Both the position numbers and the translations under genes were made by a program. The notes below the pieces were generated by a model that saw only the letters and a list, made by a program, of their open reading frames with translations, had not been told where the DNA came from and ran no database searches. A DNA stretch of 64,000 nucleotides from positions 124,001 through 188,000 of the forward strand of contig JAPOVL010000037.1 of assembly GCA_026708115.1 (NCBI GenBank), read 5' to 3'. The stretch comes from Chloroflexota bacterium. GTDB taxonomy: Bacteria > Chloroflexota > Anaerolineae > Aggregatilineales > Phototrophicaceae. This document shows, one piece after another, positions 35,757-44,147 of the stretch; positions within the stretch are counted from its first letter, which is position 1; each line of letters starts with the position of its first letter.

Positions 35757-35776
35757 GGGCGACACGAGCGTCGCTC
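35757..35776. repeat. Short palindromic intergenic repeat, copy 2
   Basis: GGGCGAC and GTCGCTC (one G-U pair) face each other around a 6-base loop and are followed by CTAC, matching the hairpin plus CCTAC design of the other copies. Confidence 0.5.
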
Positions 35777-35813
35777 CTACGGGTTCAGACATAGGTCTGT
35801 AGGGGTCAGGTTG
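35761..35813. repeat. 53-base direct repeat, first copy
   Basis: This 53-base unit matches the unit at 35870-35922 at 46 of 53 positions with no gaps. The best-conserved core is AGACATAGGTCTGTAGGGGT. The repeats lie in the 612-base gap between the coiled-coil gene and nusB, which otherwise contains no gene I can support. Confidence 0.8.
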
Positions 35814-35865
35814 CGTGGGCGCTGGCCGGGGCATGTACGAGATCGCGGCGGGGAGGAGGTGTTTC

Positions 35866-35885
35866 GGGTGACACAAGTGTCGCCC
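35866..35885. repeat. Short palindromic intergenic repeat, copy 3
   Basis: GGGTGACAC and GTGTCGCCC form a 9-bp stem with one G-U pair and a 2-base loop, followed by CCTGC. It forms the start of the second 53-base unit. Confidence 0.6.
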
Positions 35886-35922
35886 CTGCAGGTTTAGACA
35901 TAGGTCTGTAGGGGTCAAGTTG
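35870..35922. repeat. 53-base direct repeat, second copy
   Basis: This is the second copy of the unit at 35761-35813, 109 bases downstream in the same orientation. The seven differences are all transitions, a pattern of decay after duplication. Confidence 0.8.
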
Positions 35923-36071
35923 TGCGCCGAGGGAGTGTGGTGAATAAAATAGCCTGATGTGATTGCTCTGCTACCCGCGCTGGTTTACATAGATAATCCA
36001 AGCCTTGTGCGTTACACTAATATCGTGTGAAGGCATGGATTATCGAGTTCGGTTTGGATAAAATAGCGAAC

Positions 36072-36602
36072 ATGGAAGAGTATCCGTTCGAGTTGGACGA
36101 CTTCGACCCCGACGAGGACATGATCACGTCCGAAGTCATTCACCCGGCTTTGAATGCGGCAGATCGCTCAATTGCCCGTCGCGCGAGTCTACAGATTCTC
36201 TATGAACTGGATTCGACCTGCCACCCCCTGCCGATGGTGCTGGAAGCGCATCTTCAAGAACGACCGGAATCCTATGCTGTGCGTCAGATCATCCGTCGCT
36301 TCGTTGAAGGCGTGACCGCCAACCGGGAACGTATTGATCGGCTCATTCAAGAGTACGCACCGGAATGGCCTATCAACCAGGTGGCCATCATCGATCGCAA
36401 TATTCTGCGAATCGCCGTCTATGAGTATTTGCTGCAAAGGCGCGTGACCCCGGTCCCCGTGATCATCAACGAGGCGGTACATCTGGCACAGTTGTTTGGC
36501 GCCGAGAATTCGCACAGCTTTGTTCATGGCGTCTTGGGCACCGTGACGTCGGATGAAACAGTGGCGTTGCGGCTTCAAGCAGATGAGGTGGAAACACCAT
36601 GA
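36072..36602 (+). CDS. nusB: Transcription antitermination factor NusB
   Basis: The protein (176 residues from ATG 36072; a GTG at 36027 would add 15) is all-helical. It shows RRASLQILYELDSTCHPL, IDRLIQEYAPEWPINQVAII and DRNILRIAVYEYLL, then PVIINEAVHLAQLFG and FVHGVLG, the standard NusB series. NusB joins NusE and boxA RNA in rRNA antitermination complexes. An acidic N-terminal stretch precedes the family domain. Its stop overlaps the start of the Tat gene (ATGA), so the three genes nusB-tatA/B-tatC look coupled. Confidence 0.93.
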   Translation: MEEYPFELDDFDPDEDMITSEVIHPALNAADRSIARRASLQILYELDSTCHPLPMVLEAHLQERPESYAVRQIIRRFVEGVTANRERIDRLIQEYAPEWPINQVAIIDRNILRIAVYEYLLQRRVTPVPVIINEAVHLAQLFGAENSHSFVHGVLGTVTSDETVALRLQADEVETP

Positions 36603-37186
36603 ACATTTTTGGCGTTGGTGGCGCAGAGTTAATCGCAATCCTGGTCATCATGCTGGTCTTCGCCGGACCAAAACGCATGATCCATTGGTCCTATGTTTTG
36701 GGTCAGTACGTCGCGAAATTCCGCGTCATTTGGTCACAGACGGTTGACCTGGTTCAGAAAGAATTCGACGAGGCGGGCGTCGATATCAAGCTCCCCAAGG
36801 AACCGCCGACGCGTCAAAACCTGAACCGCAGCTTGGGCGAAGCTATGAAGCCGATGACCAAGCCAATTCATGACTCGATAGATGAAGTGAAGAAGGACGT
36901 TGACACCTTGCAAGAGGTTAGCGACTCCTTGAACAACAAGAGGCCCAAGAAGGCTGATGCAGCGGCGAGCAAAGCGCCTGAGGCGGATAGCGGCGGGGCG
37001 GAGAAGAAAGCGTCCCAAGCAAGTGATGCGCCCAAAACAACGTCGGTGAAATCGCCAAAAGAGCGTGCCGCCGCGGTCGAAGCGGCTCCCTCAAACATGG
37101 GCAGCTGGAGTGGCGACGGGGCTGCAAAGGCCAACGGCAAGGCAGTTGACCTGGGTACGTGGTCGGCGACGGCGGTTGACGAATAG
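36599..37186 (+). CDS. Sec-independent translocase protein TatA/TatB-like
   Basis: The 195-residue protein has the Tat short helix at the N terminus (IFGVGGAELIAILVIMLVFAG), then the GPKR hinge and an amphipathic helix. A long Ala/Lys/Ser-rich tail from about residue 110 is probably disordered. TatA/B proteins form the twin-arginine export pore or receptor with TatC. Length and the long tail favour TatB-like function, but a TatA role cannot be excluded. The start overlaps the nusB stop by four bases, and tatC follows nine bases later. Confidence 0.85.
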   Translation: MNIFGVGGAELIAILVIMLVFAGPKRMIHWSYVLGQYVAKFRVIWSQTVDLVQKEFDEAGVDIKLPKEPPTRQNLNRSLGEAMKPMTKPIHDSIDEVKKDVDTLQEVSDSLNNKRPKKADAAASKAPEADSGGAEKKASQASDAPKTTSVKSPKERAAAVEAAPSNMGSWSGDGAAKANGKAVDLGTWSATAVDE

Positions 37187-37195
37187 GTCCGTAGC

Positions 37196-37975
37196 ATGGC
37201 GGAAGAAGTCGCAATAGAGGAAGTTGAAGATGGTCATGAACTCCGGATGGGGTTCTTTGACCATCTTGACGAGTTGCGCCAGCGCTTGACGCGCGCGGTG
37301 ATCTCGCTGGTGATCGGCACCGGCGTCGGTTTTTTCGTCGCGGATCGCGCGCTGGATATCTTGCGCGAGCCTTTCTGCCGCATCCCGACGGTTGACAATT
37401 GCGAGCTGACGATCCTCGACCCGACGGGCACCATCTTTGTGTATTTTCGCGTTGCCTTGATGATTGGCGGCATCTTGTCGATCCCGATGGTCACCTATCA
37501 GGTTTTGATGTTCATTTTGCCGGGATTGACGCGCAAGGAAAAGCGCTATGTGCTGGCTTCTATTCCGGCGACGACGGCGCTGTTCCTGATTGGCACGGTT
37601 TTTTCCTGGTATGTGCTATTGCCGCCGGCCTTGGGCTTTCTAAACAATTTTCAGCCGCATATATTCGAACCCGAGTGGACGGCCGATCTCTACTTGAGCT
37701 TCGTCACGTCGCTGATTTTCTGGATGGGCGTGGCGTTTCAAACGCCCCTGGTTTTCTTCTTGATTTCGCTATTGGGCTTTGTCAATTCTGCGACGTTGAT
37801 CCGTCAGTGGCGGTTGGCTGTGATAGGCGCGTCCATTGCAGCCGCGCTGATTACGCCGACGATAGATCCGGTGAATATGTTCCTTGTCATGGCGCCGCTG
37901 CTAACGCTTTATGCCTTGAGCATCGTGCTGGTCTATTTTGGCCATCGCATCTCCGGCATTGAACGTGAAGACTAG
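37196..37975 (+). CDS. tatC: Sec-independent protein translocase protein TatC
   Basis: The 259-residue protein has six membrane helices and the TatC signatures FFDHLDELRQRLTRAVIS near the N terminus, LPGLTRKEKRYVL in the middle, and FQTPLVFFLISLLG. TatC binds the twin-arginine signal of folded exported proteins. It directly follows the TatA/B-like gene. An Asp-rich N-terminal segment (about 15 residues) is longer than usual. The protein looks complete. Confidence 0.97.
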   Translation: MAEEVAIEEVEDGHELRMGFFDHLDELRQRLTRAVISLVIGTGVGFFVADRALDILREPFCRIPTVDNCELTILDPTGTIFVYFRVALMIGGILSIPMVTYQVLMFILPGLTRKEKRYVLASIPATTALFLIGTVFSWYVLLPPALGFLNNFQPHIFEPEWTADLYLSFVTSLIFWMGVAFQTPLVFFLISLLGFVNSATLIRQWRLAVIGASIAAALITPTIDPVNMFLVMAPLLTLYALSIVLVYFGHRISGIERED

Positions 37976-38068
37976 GCATTCCGCTAACAAGACGACCCTG
38001 GATGTGATAGAATACCGCAGTTTGGCGCGGTCCTTGGCCGACCTGTATGGTTTGATGCGGAGAATTTG

Positions 38069-39787
38069 ATGATATTGGAGAAGACGAAGTTGATTGCCCC
38101 TTATGGCGGGGATTTGGTTGACCTGTTGGTACCCCCTGATCAGCTGGCGGGCAGGATGTCCTATGCGGGGGAGTTGCCCTCGATTCAGATAAGCCCACGC
38201 GTGGCATGCGACCTGGAATTGCTGGCGGTGGGGGCGTTTTCACCGTTGCGCGGGTTCATGAACCGGGCCGATTTTCAGTCTGTGCTGGATACGATGCGCC
38301 TGAGCGACGGCAGGCTATTCCCCATGCCAATAACCTTGCCGGTGGATCGCAAGGAGGACATCCAGGTGGGCAGCGAGATTGCTTTGCGCGATAGCCGGAA
38401 CAATATTCTGGCGATCCAGCATGTGGAGCAACTGTATGCCTGGGACCTGGAAGAGACGGCGATCAAGGCCTTTGGCAAGTTCGATACGCGCCATCCGATC
38501 ATCGCTGAAATGCACCGTTGGGGCAAGCTGCATATCGCGGGCAAGCTGGAGGTGCTGCAGTTGCCGCATCATCCGGATTTCGCCGAATTGCGCCGGACGC
38601 CGGCCCAGACGCGGGCGGTGTTGGAAAGCTATGGCCACGACAACGTGGTCGCTTTCCAGACGCGCAATCCGCTGCATCGCGTGCACGAAGCGCTGACCAA
38701 GCGCGCGGCGGCCAGCGTAGACGGGGTGCTGCTGCTGCATCCGGTTGTGGGCATGACACAGCCGGGCGATGTCGACCACTATACGCGCGTCCGCGTCTAC
38801 AAGACGCTCATCGACAACTATTACGAAGAAGACCGCAGCTTGCTTTCGCTGTTGCCGCTGGCGATGCGTATGGGGGGACCGCGCGAAGCGGTTTGGCACG
38901 CCATCATCCGGCGCAATTATGGCGCCAACCATCTGATTGTGGGGCGGGATCATGCTGGCCCGGGCGTTGATTCGCTGGGCAATCCCTTTTACGGTCCCTA
39001 CGACGCGCAGGACCTGGTGCTGGAACATGCGGAGGAAGTGGGCGTCAAGCCTGTGCCTTTCACCGAAATGGTCTATTTGGAAGACGAGGACCGGTACGAA
39101 GAGCAATCCAGATTGCGCGAGGGCGCCAAAGTGCGCAAGATATCGGGCACACAGGTGCGGGAAGATTACCTGGGCAGGGGCGTGGCGCTGCCGGCCTGGT
39201 TCTCGCGCCCGGAGGTCGCCCGCATTCTGGCGGAAACCTATCCGCCACGGCATCGGCGCGGCCTGTGCTTATGGTTCACCGGTCTCAGCGGTTCGGGCAA
39301 ATCGACCACGGCGGAGCAGATTGTCAATCTGCTGATGGAAAAGGGCCGCAACGTCACCGTGCTTGACGGCGATGTGGTGCGAACGCATTTGTCCAAGGGC
39401 TTGGGCTTCAGCAAAGAAGACCGCGACACGAATATCCGACGCATCGGTTTTGTCGCCAGCGAGATCGTGCGTCACGGCGGCATGGTGATCTGCGCCGCCA
39501 TCAGCCCCTACCGGGCGACGCGGGAAAACGCGCGCAACCGCGTGGGGGCGGGATTTATGGAGATTTACATGGCGACGCCGCTGAGTTATGTCGAAGCGCA
39601 AGATGTCAAAGGCTTGTATGCCAAGGCGCGGCGCGGCGAGATCAAGGGCTTCACCGGCATAGACGATCCGTATGAGCCGCCGCTGAATCCTGATTTCGTT
39701 TTGACCGCAGAAAACACCAGCGCGCAGGCGAATGCGCGCTTGGTGGTCGATCGCCTGGTCGAGTTGGGCTATGTGCTGGCGGACTAG
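38069..39787 (+). CDS. sat-cysC: Bifunctional sulfate adenylyltransferase / adenylylsulfate kinase
   Basis: The 572-residue fusion has an ATP sulfurylase domain at about 1-385 with FSPLRGFMNRADF, FQTRNPLHRVHEAL and GRDHAGPG, and a C-terminal APS kinase at about 390-570 with Walker A GLSGSGKST and DGDVVRTHLSKGLGFSKEDR. Together they convert sulfate to APS and then PAPS in assimilatory sulfur metabolism. GGAGA lies five bases before the ATG at 38069. The fusion order (Sat then CysC) occurs in several phyla. The gene is separated from tatC by about 90 bases. Confidence 0.95.
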   Translation: MILEKTKLIAPYGGDLVDLLVPPDQLAGRMSYAGELPSIQISPRVACDLELLAVGAFSPLRGFMNRADFQSVLDTMRLSDGRLFPMPITLPVDRKEDIQVGSEIALRDSRNNILAIQHVEQLYAWDLEETAIKAFGKFDTRHPIIAEMHRWGKLHIAGKLEVLQLPHHPDFAELRRTPAQTRAVLESYGHDNVVAFQTRNPLHRVHEALTKRAAASVDGVLLLHPVVGMTQPGDVDHYTRVRVYKTLIDNYYEEDRSLLSLLPLAMRMGGPREAVWHAIIRRNYGANHLIVGRDHAGPGVDSLGNPFYGPYDAQDLVLEHAEEVGVKPVPFTEMVYLEDEDRYEEQSRLREGAKVRKISGTQVREDYLGRGVALPAWFSRPEVARILAETYPPRHRRGLCLWFTGLSGSGKSTTAEQIVNLLMEKGRNVTVLDGDVVRTHLSKGLGFSKEDRDTNIRRIGFVASEIVRHGGMVICAAISPYRATRENARNRVGAGFMEIYMATPLSYVEAQDVKGLYAKARRGEIKGFTGIDDPYEPPLNPDFVLTAENTSAQANARLVVDRLVELGYVLAD

Positions 39788-39794
39788 GCGGGGC

Positions 39795-39890
39795 AGCGAT
39801 TTTCTACCCCCCATCCCCCGGCCCCTGGCCCCCCTCGGTCCCCCCGCTAAACGGGGGGCGGAATTCCCACAAGGAGGGAAGGGGAGCGAA
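39795..39890. repeat. C-rich intergenic repeat, copy A
   Basis: GCGATTTTCTACCCCCCATC begins a C-rich unit ending in AAGGAGGGAAGGGGAGC. An internal perfect 7-bp hairpin (CCCCCCG / CGGGGGG, 39840-39858) is inserted relative to copy B. It may also serve as the end signal of sat-cysC. Confidence 0.7.
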
Positions 39891-39994
39891 CGCAGCTCGA
39901 GTTCGCTTGTACTCCGTGACTTCACCCGAAAAAGTGAGTGTCTTAACATCAGACGCGATATTGCCAGAAAAACTGAACAATTTCGGTGATTTTC

Positions 39995-40015
39995 GGGCGA
40001 CCTGATAGGTCGCCC
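39995..40015. repeat. Short palindromic intergenic repeat, copy 4
   Basis: GGGCGACCT and AGGTCGCCC form a perfect 9-bp stem with loop GAT, followed by CCTACAAGGCTTGTCCG. The flanking sequence aligns with the copy at 43559-43603. Confidence 0.75.
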
Positions 40016-40022
40016 CTACAAG

Positions 40023-40218
40023 GCTTGTCCGATAATGTAGCGTTGCCGCGATTTTCTACCCCCCATCCCCGGCCCCTTCCCCCACAAGGAGGGAAGGGGA
40101 GCTAAACTTGGCGGACTTCGTAATAATTTGTTGCTTTTCGCAAGGATCGCCACCATTTCTGTATTATTTCGGTATTGTTCCTGTTTTCCATACATATGAT
40201 TTGCAATATCGGACAAGC
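40023..40218. repeat. Element bounded by 12-base perfect inverted repeats
   Basis: GCTTGTCCGATA (40023-40034) and its exact reverse complement TATCGGACAAGC (40207-40218) enclose 172 bases that include C-rich copy B. No coding frame is supported inside. The size and ends resemble a small non-autonomous mobile element, but no target-site duplication is evident. Confidence 0.45.
40048..40102. repeat. C-rich intergenic repeat, copy B
   Basis: The unit runs from GCGATTTTCTACCCCCCATC to AAGGAGGGAAGGGGAGC and repeats both ends of copy A with the middle shortened. Confidence 0.7.
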
Positions 40219-40242
40219 CCTACAGTTTCGCCATAAATGAAC

Positions 40243-40316
40243 CTTGTAGGGGTCAGGTCGCGTGGACACTGACCGCCGACACTGACCGCTGGTCGCGCCT
40301 ACGAGGCTTGTCCGCT
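40243..40316. repeat. Dispersed repeat (CTTGTAGGGGTCAGG unit)
   Basis: TGTAGGGGTCAGGTCGCGTG and the bases after it match 35798-35828 at 27 of 31 positions. The 3' part (GGTCGCGCCTACGAGGCTTGTCCG) repeats the tail of palindromic copy 4. This gap (39788-40341) holds repeats only. Confidence 0.6.
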
Positions 40317-40341
40317 ACTGTGGTGTGCTGTCTTCAGCAGA

Positions 40342-43300
40342 TTAGGGCATGGATTGCAGGATCTTGCTTTCTTCGGACTTTAGTTCGCGGCGGATGGCGA
40401 TTTTTTCCAGTTCAACCGCAAAGAGCACGACAGAAGCGGCCAGGAAGCTGAGGGTTATTTGGGTCAAGGTCAGGGCGCTGGTGTCGAACAGGTCTTGTAC
40501 GAAGGGCAGATAAACCACTATCAGCTGCAGGACGAATGTAGATAGCACCGCCCAGAGCAAGAGCCGATTGCCTTTGAAGCCGCTCCGGAAAAAGGAAGTG
40601 CGATCGCCGGCGTGGATCGCCATGACCTCGAACATCTGTGTGAATGCCAGCACTGTGAAAGCGATCGTCCGGGGGATTCTTTCGACGCGGTTTAGCAATT
40701 CCCGGCCCGGATCGCTCTGGTCGAGATGGGCCTGGTCTTCCAGGAATTGTGAGCCAGCCGCGCCCCCGCGCCCGGCGAGGAAAGCGACTTGGGCCTCGTC
40801 CCCCCAGGCGTCCCATTGTTGCGGCAGGTATTCTTCTCCAGCAAGCGCGACAATGCGCGACCGTGGCAGGTTCTCCAGACCCAATGACGGGCTGCGCGCG
40901 TCCAATCCGATGGTCGCGTATCCCCAGGCATAGCTGCCCAGGGTCAAGATCGCTATCAAGATGCCGACCCAGATAATGTGCCGTCCCGTGCCACCAGCGA
41001 AAATGCTCTCGTTGATTGGTCGCGGTCGTCGTTGCATGACGCCAGCTTCGGCCGGTTCAAAGCCCAATGCGATGGCGGGCAAGCCGTCGGTGACCAGATT
41101 GATCCAGAGTATCTGGATTGCCAGAAGGGGAATCGGCAAATTGATCAACAGGGCGACGAACATGACCAGTATCTCGCCGACATTGGAACTGAGGAGATAC
41201 TTGATGAATTTCTTGATGTTGTCGTATATGGCGCGGCCTTCCTCGACCGCGGAGACGATGGAACGGAAGTTGTCGTCAGTCAGAATCATTTCCGCGGCGC
41301 CTTTGCTGACATCGGCGCCGGTGATGCCCATGGCGACGCCGATATCGGCTTGTTTTAGGGCGGGGGCGTCGTTGACGCCGTCGCCGGTCATGGCCACGAT
41401 ATTGCCGCTTCGCTGCAATGACTGTACCAGCGTGAGCTTGTGCGCCGGCGAAACGCGCGCGAAGCAAGTCGTGTCCGCGAGCGCTATGGCCAGATCATCC
41501 CTATTCATCGCATCCAGCTGCGCGCCGGTGATGGCCTTTTGGTCCGCGCGCAGGATGCCCAGGTCTCTGGCGATAGCCTCGGCGGTGAGCGCGTGGTCGC
41601 CGGTGATCATGATGGTGCGGATGCCCGCTTCTTTTGCTTGCTGAACTGCTTCGGCCGCTTCCGGACGGGCGGGATCGAGGATGCCAACCAAGCCAAGTAG
41701 CGTGAGCTCGCGTTCGATACGCCAGGTCACCTCCTCGGGGATCTCGCTTAGGGATCGGCAGGCGACGCCCAAAATGCGCAGGCCATCATTCGCCATGCGG
41801 TCGACGCGCCCCTGCCAATGGCGGCGACGCGCTTCGTCTATGGGCTTGGGACCGTCGGGCGTTTGTTCGGCGTTGGCCCACTGGATCAAGTTATCGGGCG
41901 CTCCCTTGGTGATCGCCACATAAGCCGCGCCCGGGAACAATTGCGATGCTGCATCACTGGCTACTTCGTGTATCGTCGTCATGGCTTTGCGGTCGCTGCT
42001 GAAGGGCAGCTCCGCAACGCGCGGCAGGTTTTGTTCCAGGCGCTGGCGCGTCAAGCCGGCTTTTTGCGCCGCTACGAGCAAGGCCGCTTCGGTGTTGTCC
42101 CCCACAACTTTCAGTCGGTTTGCTGAGGATTCAGCTTCCAGATAGGCATTGGTCGACAGGGCCATGGCCTGGAGCATGCGGGCGACCAGCTCGTCCTGGT
42201 CGGTGTCTACGGCCGCAGCCCGCCGGTCGGGGTTTTGCATGCCCAAATAGGTCAGCTCGCCTGCGGGCTGGTAGCCGGATCCACCAATCTTTATCTCATC
42301 GTGATCGGGCAAGACCAGGCGTGTCGCGGTCATTTCATTCCTGGTGAGGGTGCCGGTTTTATCCGAACAGATGACGGAAACCGAACCCAGGGTCTCAACT
42401 GCGGGCAGCCTGCGAATGAGGGCGTTGCGTTTGACCATGCGATTGGCGCCGAGGGACAGGCCGATGGTGACGAGGGCGGGCAATCCTTCGGGCACTGCGG
42501 CGACGGCCAGGCTGATGGCGATCAAGAACATCTGCTCGGCGGGTATGCCTTGTACGGCGAAGCCGACCGCGAAGACGATGGCGACGACGATGAGCGCGCC
42601 AGTCGCCAGCACGCGACCTAGTTGATTCAAGCGCCGCTGAAGGGGCGTGACGCCTTCTTCGACTTGCAGCAGCATGGCGGCAATGTTGCCGATTTCGGTA
42701 TGCAAACCGGTCGTCGTGACAACCATTTCTCCGCGGCCATAATTGACCGCCGTGCCCATGAATGCCATATTGCTGCGGTCGCCAACGGCTACATTTTCCG
42801 CGGCGATGGAAGCTGTATCCTTGCTGACGGGCAGCGATTCGCCGGTGAGGACCGCTTCTTCAATTTCCAGGTTGATGGTCTCGATGAGTCTGCCGTCTGC
42901 TGGAATGCGGTCGCCTTCGGCAATGAGCACGATATCGCCGGGGACGAGTTCTTCGGCGCTGACCGCGCGCACCTGGCCGGCGCGCCGAACCCGAACACGC
43001 GGCACTTGCAAACGGCCAAGCGCTGCGAGGGCCTGTTCGGCCTGGAATTCCTGATAGATGCCGAGCATGGCGTTTAAAGCCACGATTGCCAGGATGACAA
43101 TGACGTCGGTTGCCTCGCCCAAGATCGCCGAAATCGCCGCCGCGACGATGAGAATGATGACCATGATATCGGCAAACTGCGCGAGTATGAGTTTGAACCA
43201 GTTGACGCCCTCGTCGATGGGTAGGACGTTTTTGCCGAATCTGCTTTGGCGCGACAAGACTTCAGCAGAATTAAGCCCTGCAGCCTGGTCGACGCCTTGC

Positions 43301-43344
43301 GCGCCCAAGGTCTGGTCCACAGCTTGTTGATAGACTTCCGTCAT
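40342..43344 (-). CDS. Cation-transporting P-type ATPase, calcium (SERCA/PMA1-like type IIA)
   Basis: The 1000-residue pump has the P-type order: cytoplasmic N-terminal domain, two helix pairs, LTGESLPV actuator loop, phosphorylation site SVICSDKTGTLTRNEM, TGDGVNDAPALKQADIGVAM hinge and six C-terminal helices with IQILWINLVTDGLPAIALGFEPAE. These features place it with calcium- or divalent-cation-exporting ATPases. The start at 43344 (MTEVYQQAVD) has GGGAG about six bases upstream; the longer open frame is unsupported. It is monocistronic with repeat-rich gaps on both sides. Confidence 0.93.
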   Translation of the reverse strand: MTEVYQQAVDQTLGAQGVDQAAGLNSAEVLSRQSRFGKNVLPIDEGVNWFKLILAQFADIMVIILIVAAAISAILGEATDVIVILAIVALNAMLGIYQEFQAEQALAALGRLQVPRVRVRRAGQVRAVSAEELVPGDIVLIAEGDRIPADGRLIETINLEIEEAVLTGESLPVSKDTASIAAENVAVGDRSNMAFMGTAVNYGRGEMVVTTTGLHTEIGNIAAMLLQVEEGVTPLQRRLNQLGRVLATGALIVVAIVFAVGFAVQGIPAEQMFLIAISLAVAAVPEGLPALVTIGLSLGANRMVKRNALIRRLPAVETLGSVSVICSDKTGTLTRNEMTATRLVLPDHDEIKIGGSGYQPAGELTYLGMQNPDRRAAAVDTDQDELVARMLQAMALSTNAYLEAESSANRLKVVGDNTEAALLVAAQKAGLTRQRLEQNLPRVAELPFSSDRKAMTTIHEVASDAASQLFPGAAYVAITKGAPDNLIQWANAEQTPDGPKPIDEARRRHWQGRVDRMANDGLRILGVACRSLSEIPEEVTWRIERELTLLGLVGILDPARPEAAEAVQQAKEAGIRTIMITGDHALTAEAIARDLGILRADQKAITGAQLDAMNRDDLAIALADTTCFARVSPAHKLTLVQSLQRSGNIVAMTGDGVNDAPALKQADIGVAMGITGADVSKGAAEMILTDDNFRSIVSAVEEGRAIYDNIKKFIKYLLSSNVGEILVMFVALLINLPIPLLAIQILWINLVTDGLPAIALGFEPAEAGVMQRRPRPINESIFAGGTGRHIIWVGILIAILTLGSYAWGYATIGLDARSPSLGLENLPRSRIVALAGEEYLPQQWDAWGDEAQVAFLAGRGGAAGSQFLEDQAHLDQSDPGRELLNRVERIPRTIAFTVLAFTQMFEVMAIHAGDRTSFFRSGFKGNRLLLWAVLSTFVLQLIVVYLPFVQDLFDTSALTLTQITLSFLAASVVLFAVELEKIAIRRELKSEESKILQSMP

Positions 43345-43558
43345 CGGCGGCTCCCAGCGGCAAACCGGCAGTCTACAAGTCCGAGTGCTAAAGGCCGCGG
43401 GCAATGATATGCGAGTGAATTCAAGGGCTCTACACCAATTTGTGGGGTGAATACTATGAGATGCGCGCCAAGCATGACCGCGTGTCCAGATACCTTGGCT
43501 CATTTTGACCAAAGATTATATGACAATTTGTTCGATTAGACGAAAGGGCAGGCAGTGG

Positions 43559-43603
43559 CGATTTTCCTGCGACATGATGGGTCGCGCCTACAAGTTTTGT
43601 CCG
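43559..43603. repeat. Short palindromic intergenic repeat, copy 5 (degenerate)
   Basis: The 45 bases align with 39989-40032, sharing GATTTTC, GCGAC, TGAT, GGTCGC, CCTACAAG and TTGTCCG blocks. The stem is reduced to GCGAC / GTCGC. Confidence 0.6.
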
Positions 43604-43670
43604 GTGCTGATGCGAATGCGGCAGATTTGGGATTGTTACGGGCGGGCGAGCCAATGGCCGCTGTTGAATT

Positions 43671-43717
43671 TCAACCCCACCCCCCGGCCCCCTCCCCGAT
43701 GCTTCGGGGAGGGGGAG
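43671..43717. repeat. C-rich intergenic repeat, copy C, with a perfect 12-bp hairpin
   Basis: CCCCCTCCCCGA (43688-43699) and TCGGGGAGGGGG (43704-43715) form a perfect 12-bp stem with loop TGCT. The surrounding CCCCCGGCCCC and GGGGGAGC parts are shared with copies A and B. Confidence 0.75.
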
Positions 43718-43891
43718 CTTTACTGAGCCATTGTGGTCTATTATGGTCTTTTACATTTGCACGACACTGACCGGGATTGGCCCTAATTCATGATTTTCAA
43801 CAGAGTCCAGCGGCTCGCCCCTACCGACGACTTTTATTTTGGAGTTGCATGACGATGTTGGTCCTACTGATGCATGGAGGCTGTTAATCGG

Positions 43892-43920
43892 GCGATCTGA
43901 TAGGTTGCGCCGGTCGCCCC
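43892..43920. repeat. Short palindromic intergenic repeat, copy 6 (degenerate)
   Basis: GGGCGATCTGATAGGTTGCG is a mutated version of copy 4 (GGGCGACCTGATAGGTCGCC), with compensating pairs partly lost. Confidence 0.5.
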
Positions 43921-44147
43921 GACAGACTTCGAGGTGATTGTAGGTAGAGATCGGCCGGATTGTTGACGATCAGGAAGCGTAGAGGCGATGCAGCGCGTGT
44001 CGCCCCGGCATCGCGTTAGATTGATGCGGCATTCGACGGATGTTGGTTCGGGGGCGCCTGCTTTGCATTCATTGGCTATTGCCATTGCAGTTGATACTGA
44101 CTAGTATCTGAACAGGTGCTTTGAGCAAGAGGCGGACCTCTTCAAAT

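Larger units (their letters stand above)
43345..44147. other. 800-base repeat-rich gap without genes
   Basis: No open frame here has a family signature or a good ribosome-binding site. The gap contains two degenerate hairpin-family copies, one C-rich hairpin and several related fragments such as CGGCTCGCCCCTACC near 43811 and GTGTCGCCCC near 43998. It looks like a landing area for the intergenic repeat families. Confidence 0.6.

Noticed and set aside
35460..35918. N-terminal extension of the coiled-coil gene through the repeat region
   Set aside because: The extension translates the direct repeats into proline-rich nonsense, while ATG 35459 has a strong ribosome-binding site and starts the heptad pattern.
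35761..35922. CRISPR-like direct repeats
   Set aside because: Only two imperfect copies, spacing not matching a repeat-spacer array, and no cas genes nearby.
40023..40218. Insertion sequence with inverted ends
   Set aside because: No transposase frame and no target duplication seen; at most a non-autonomous element, reported as such.
43864..44085. Small minus-strand frame in the repeat-rich gap before threonine aldolase
   Set aside because: It overlaps degenerate repeats and has no ribosome-binding site or family resemblance.
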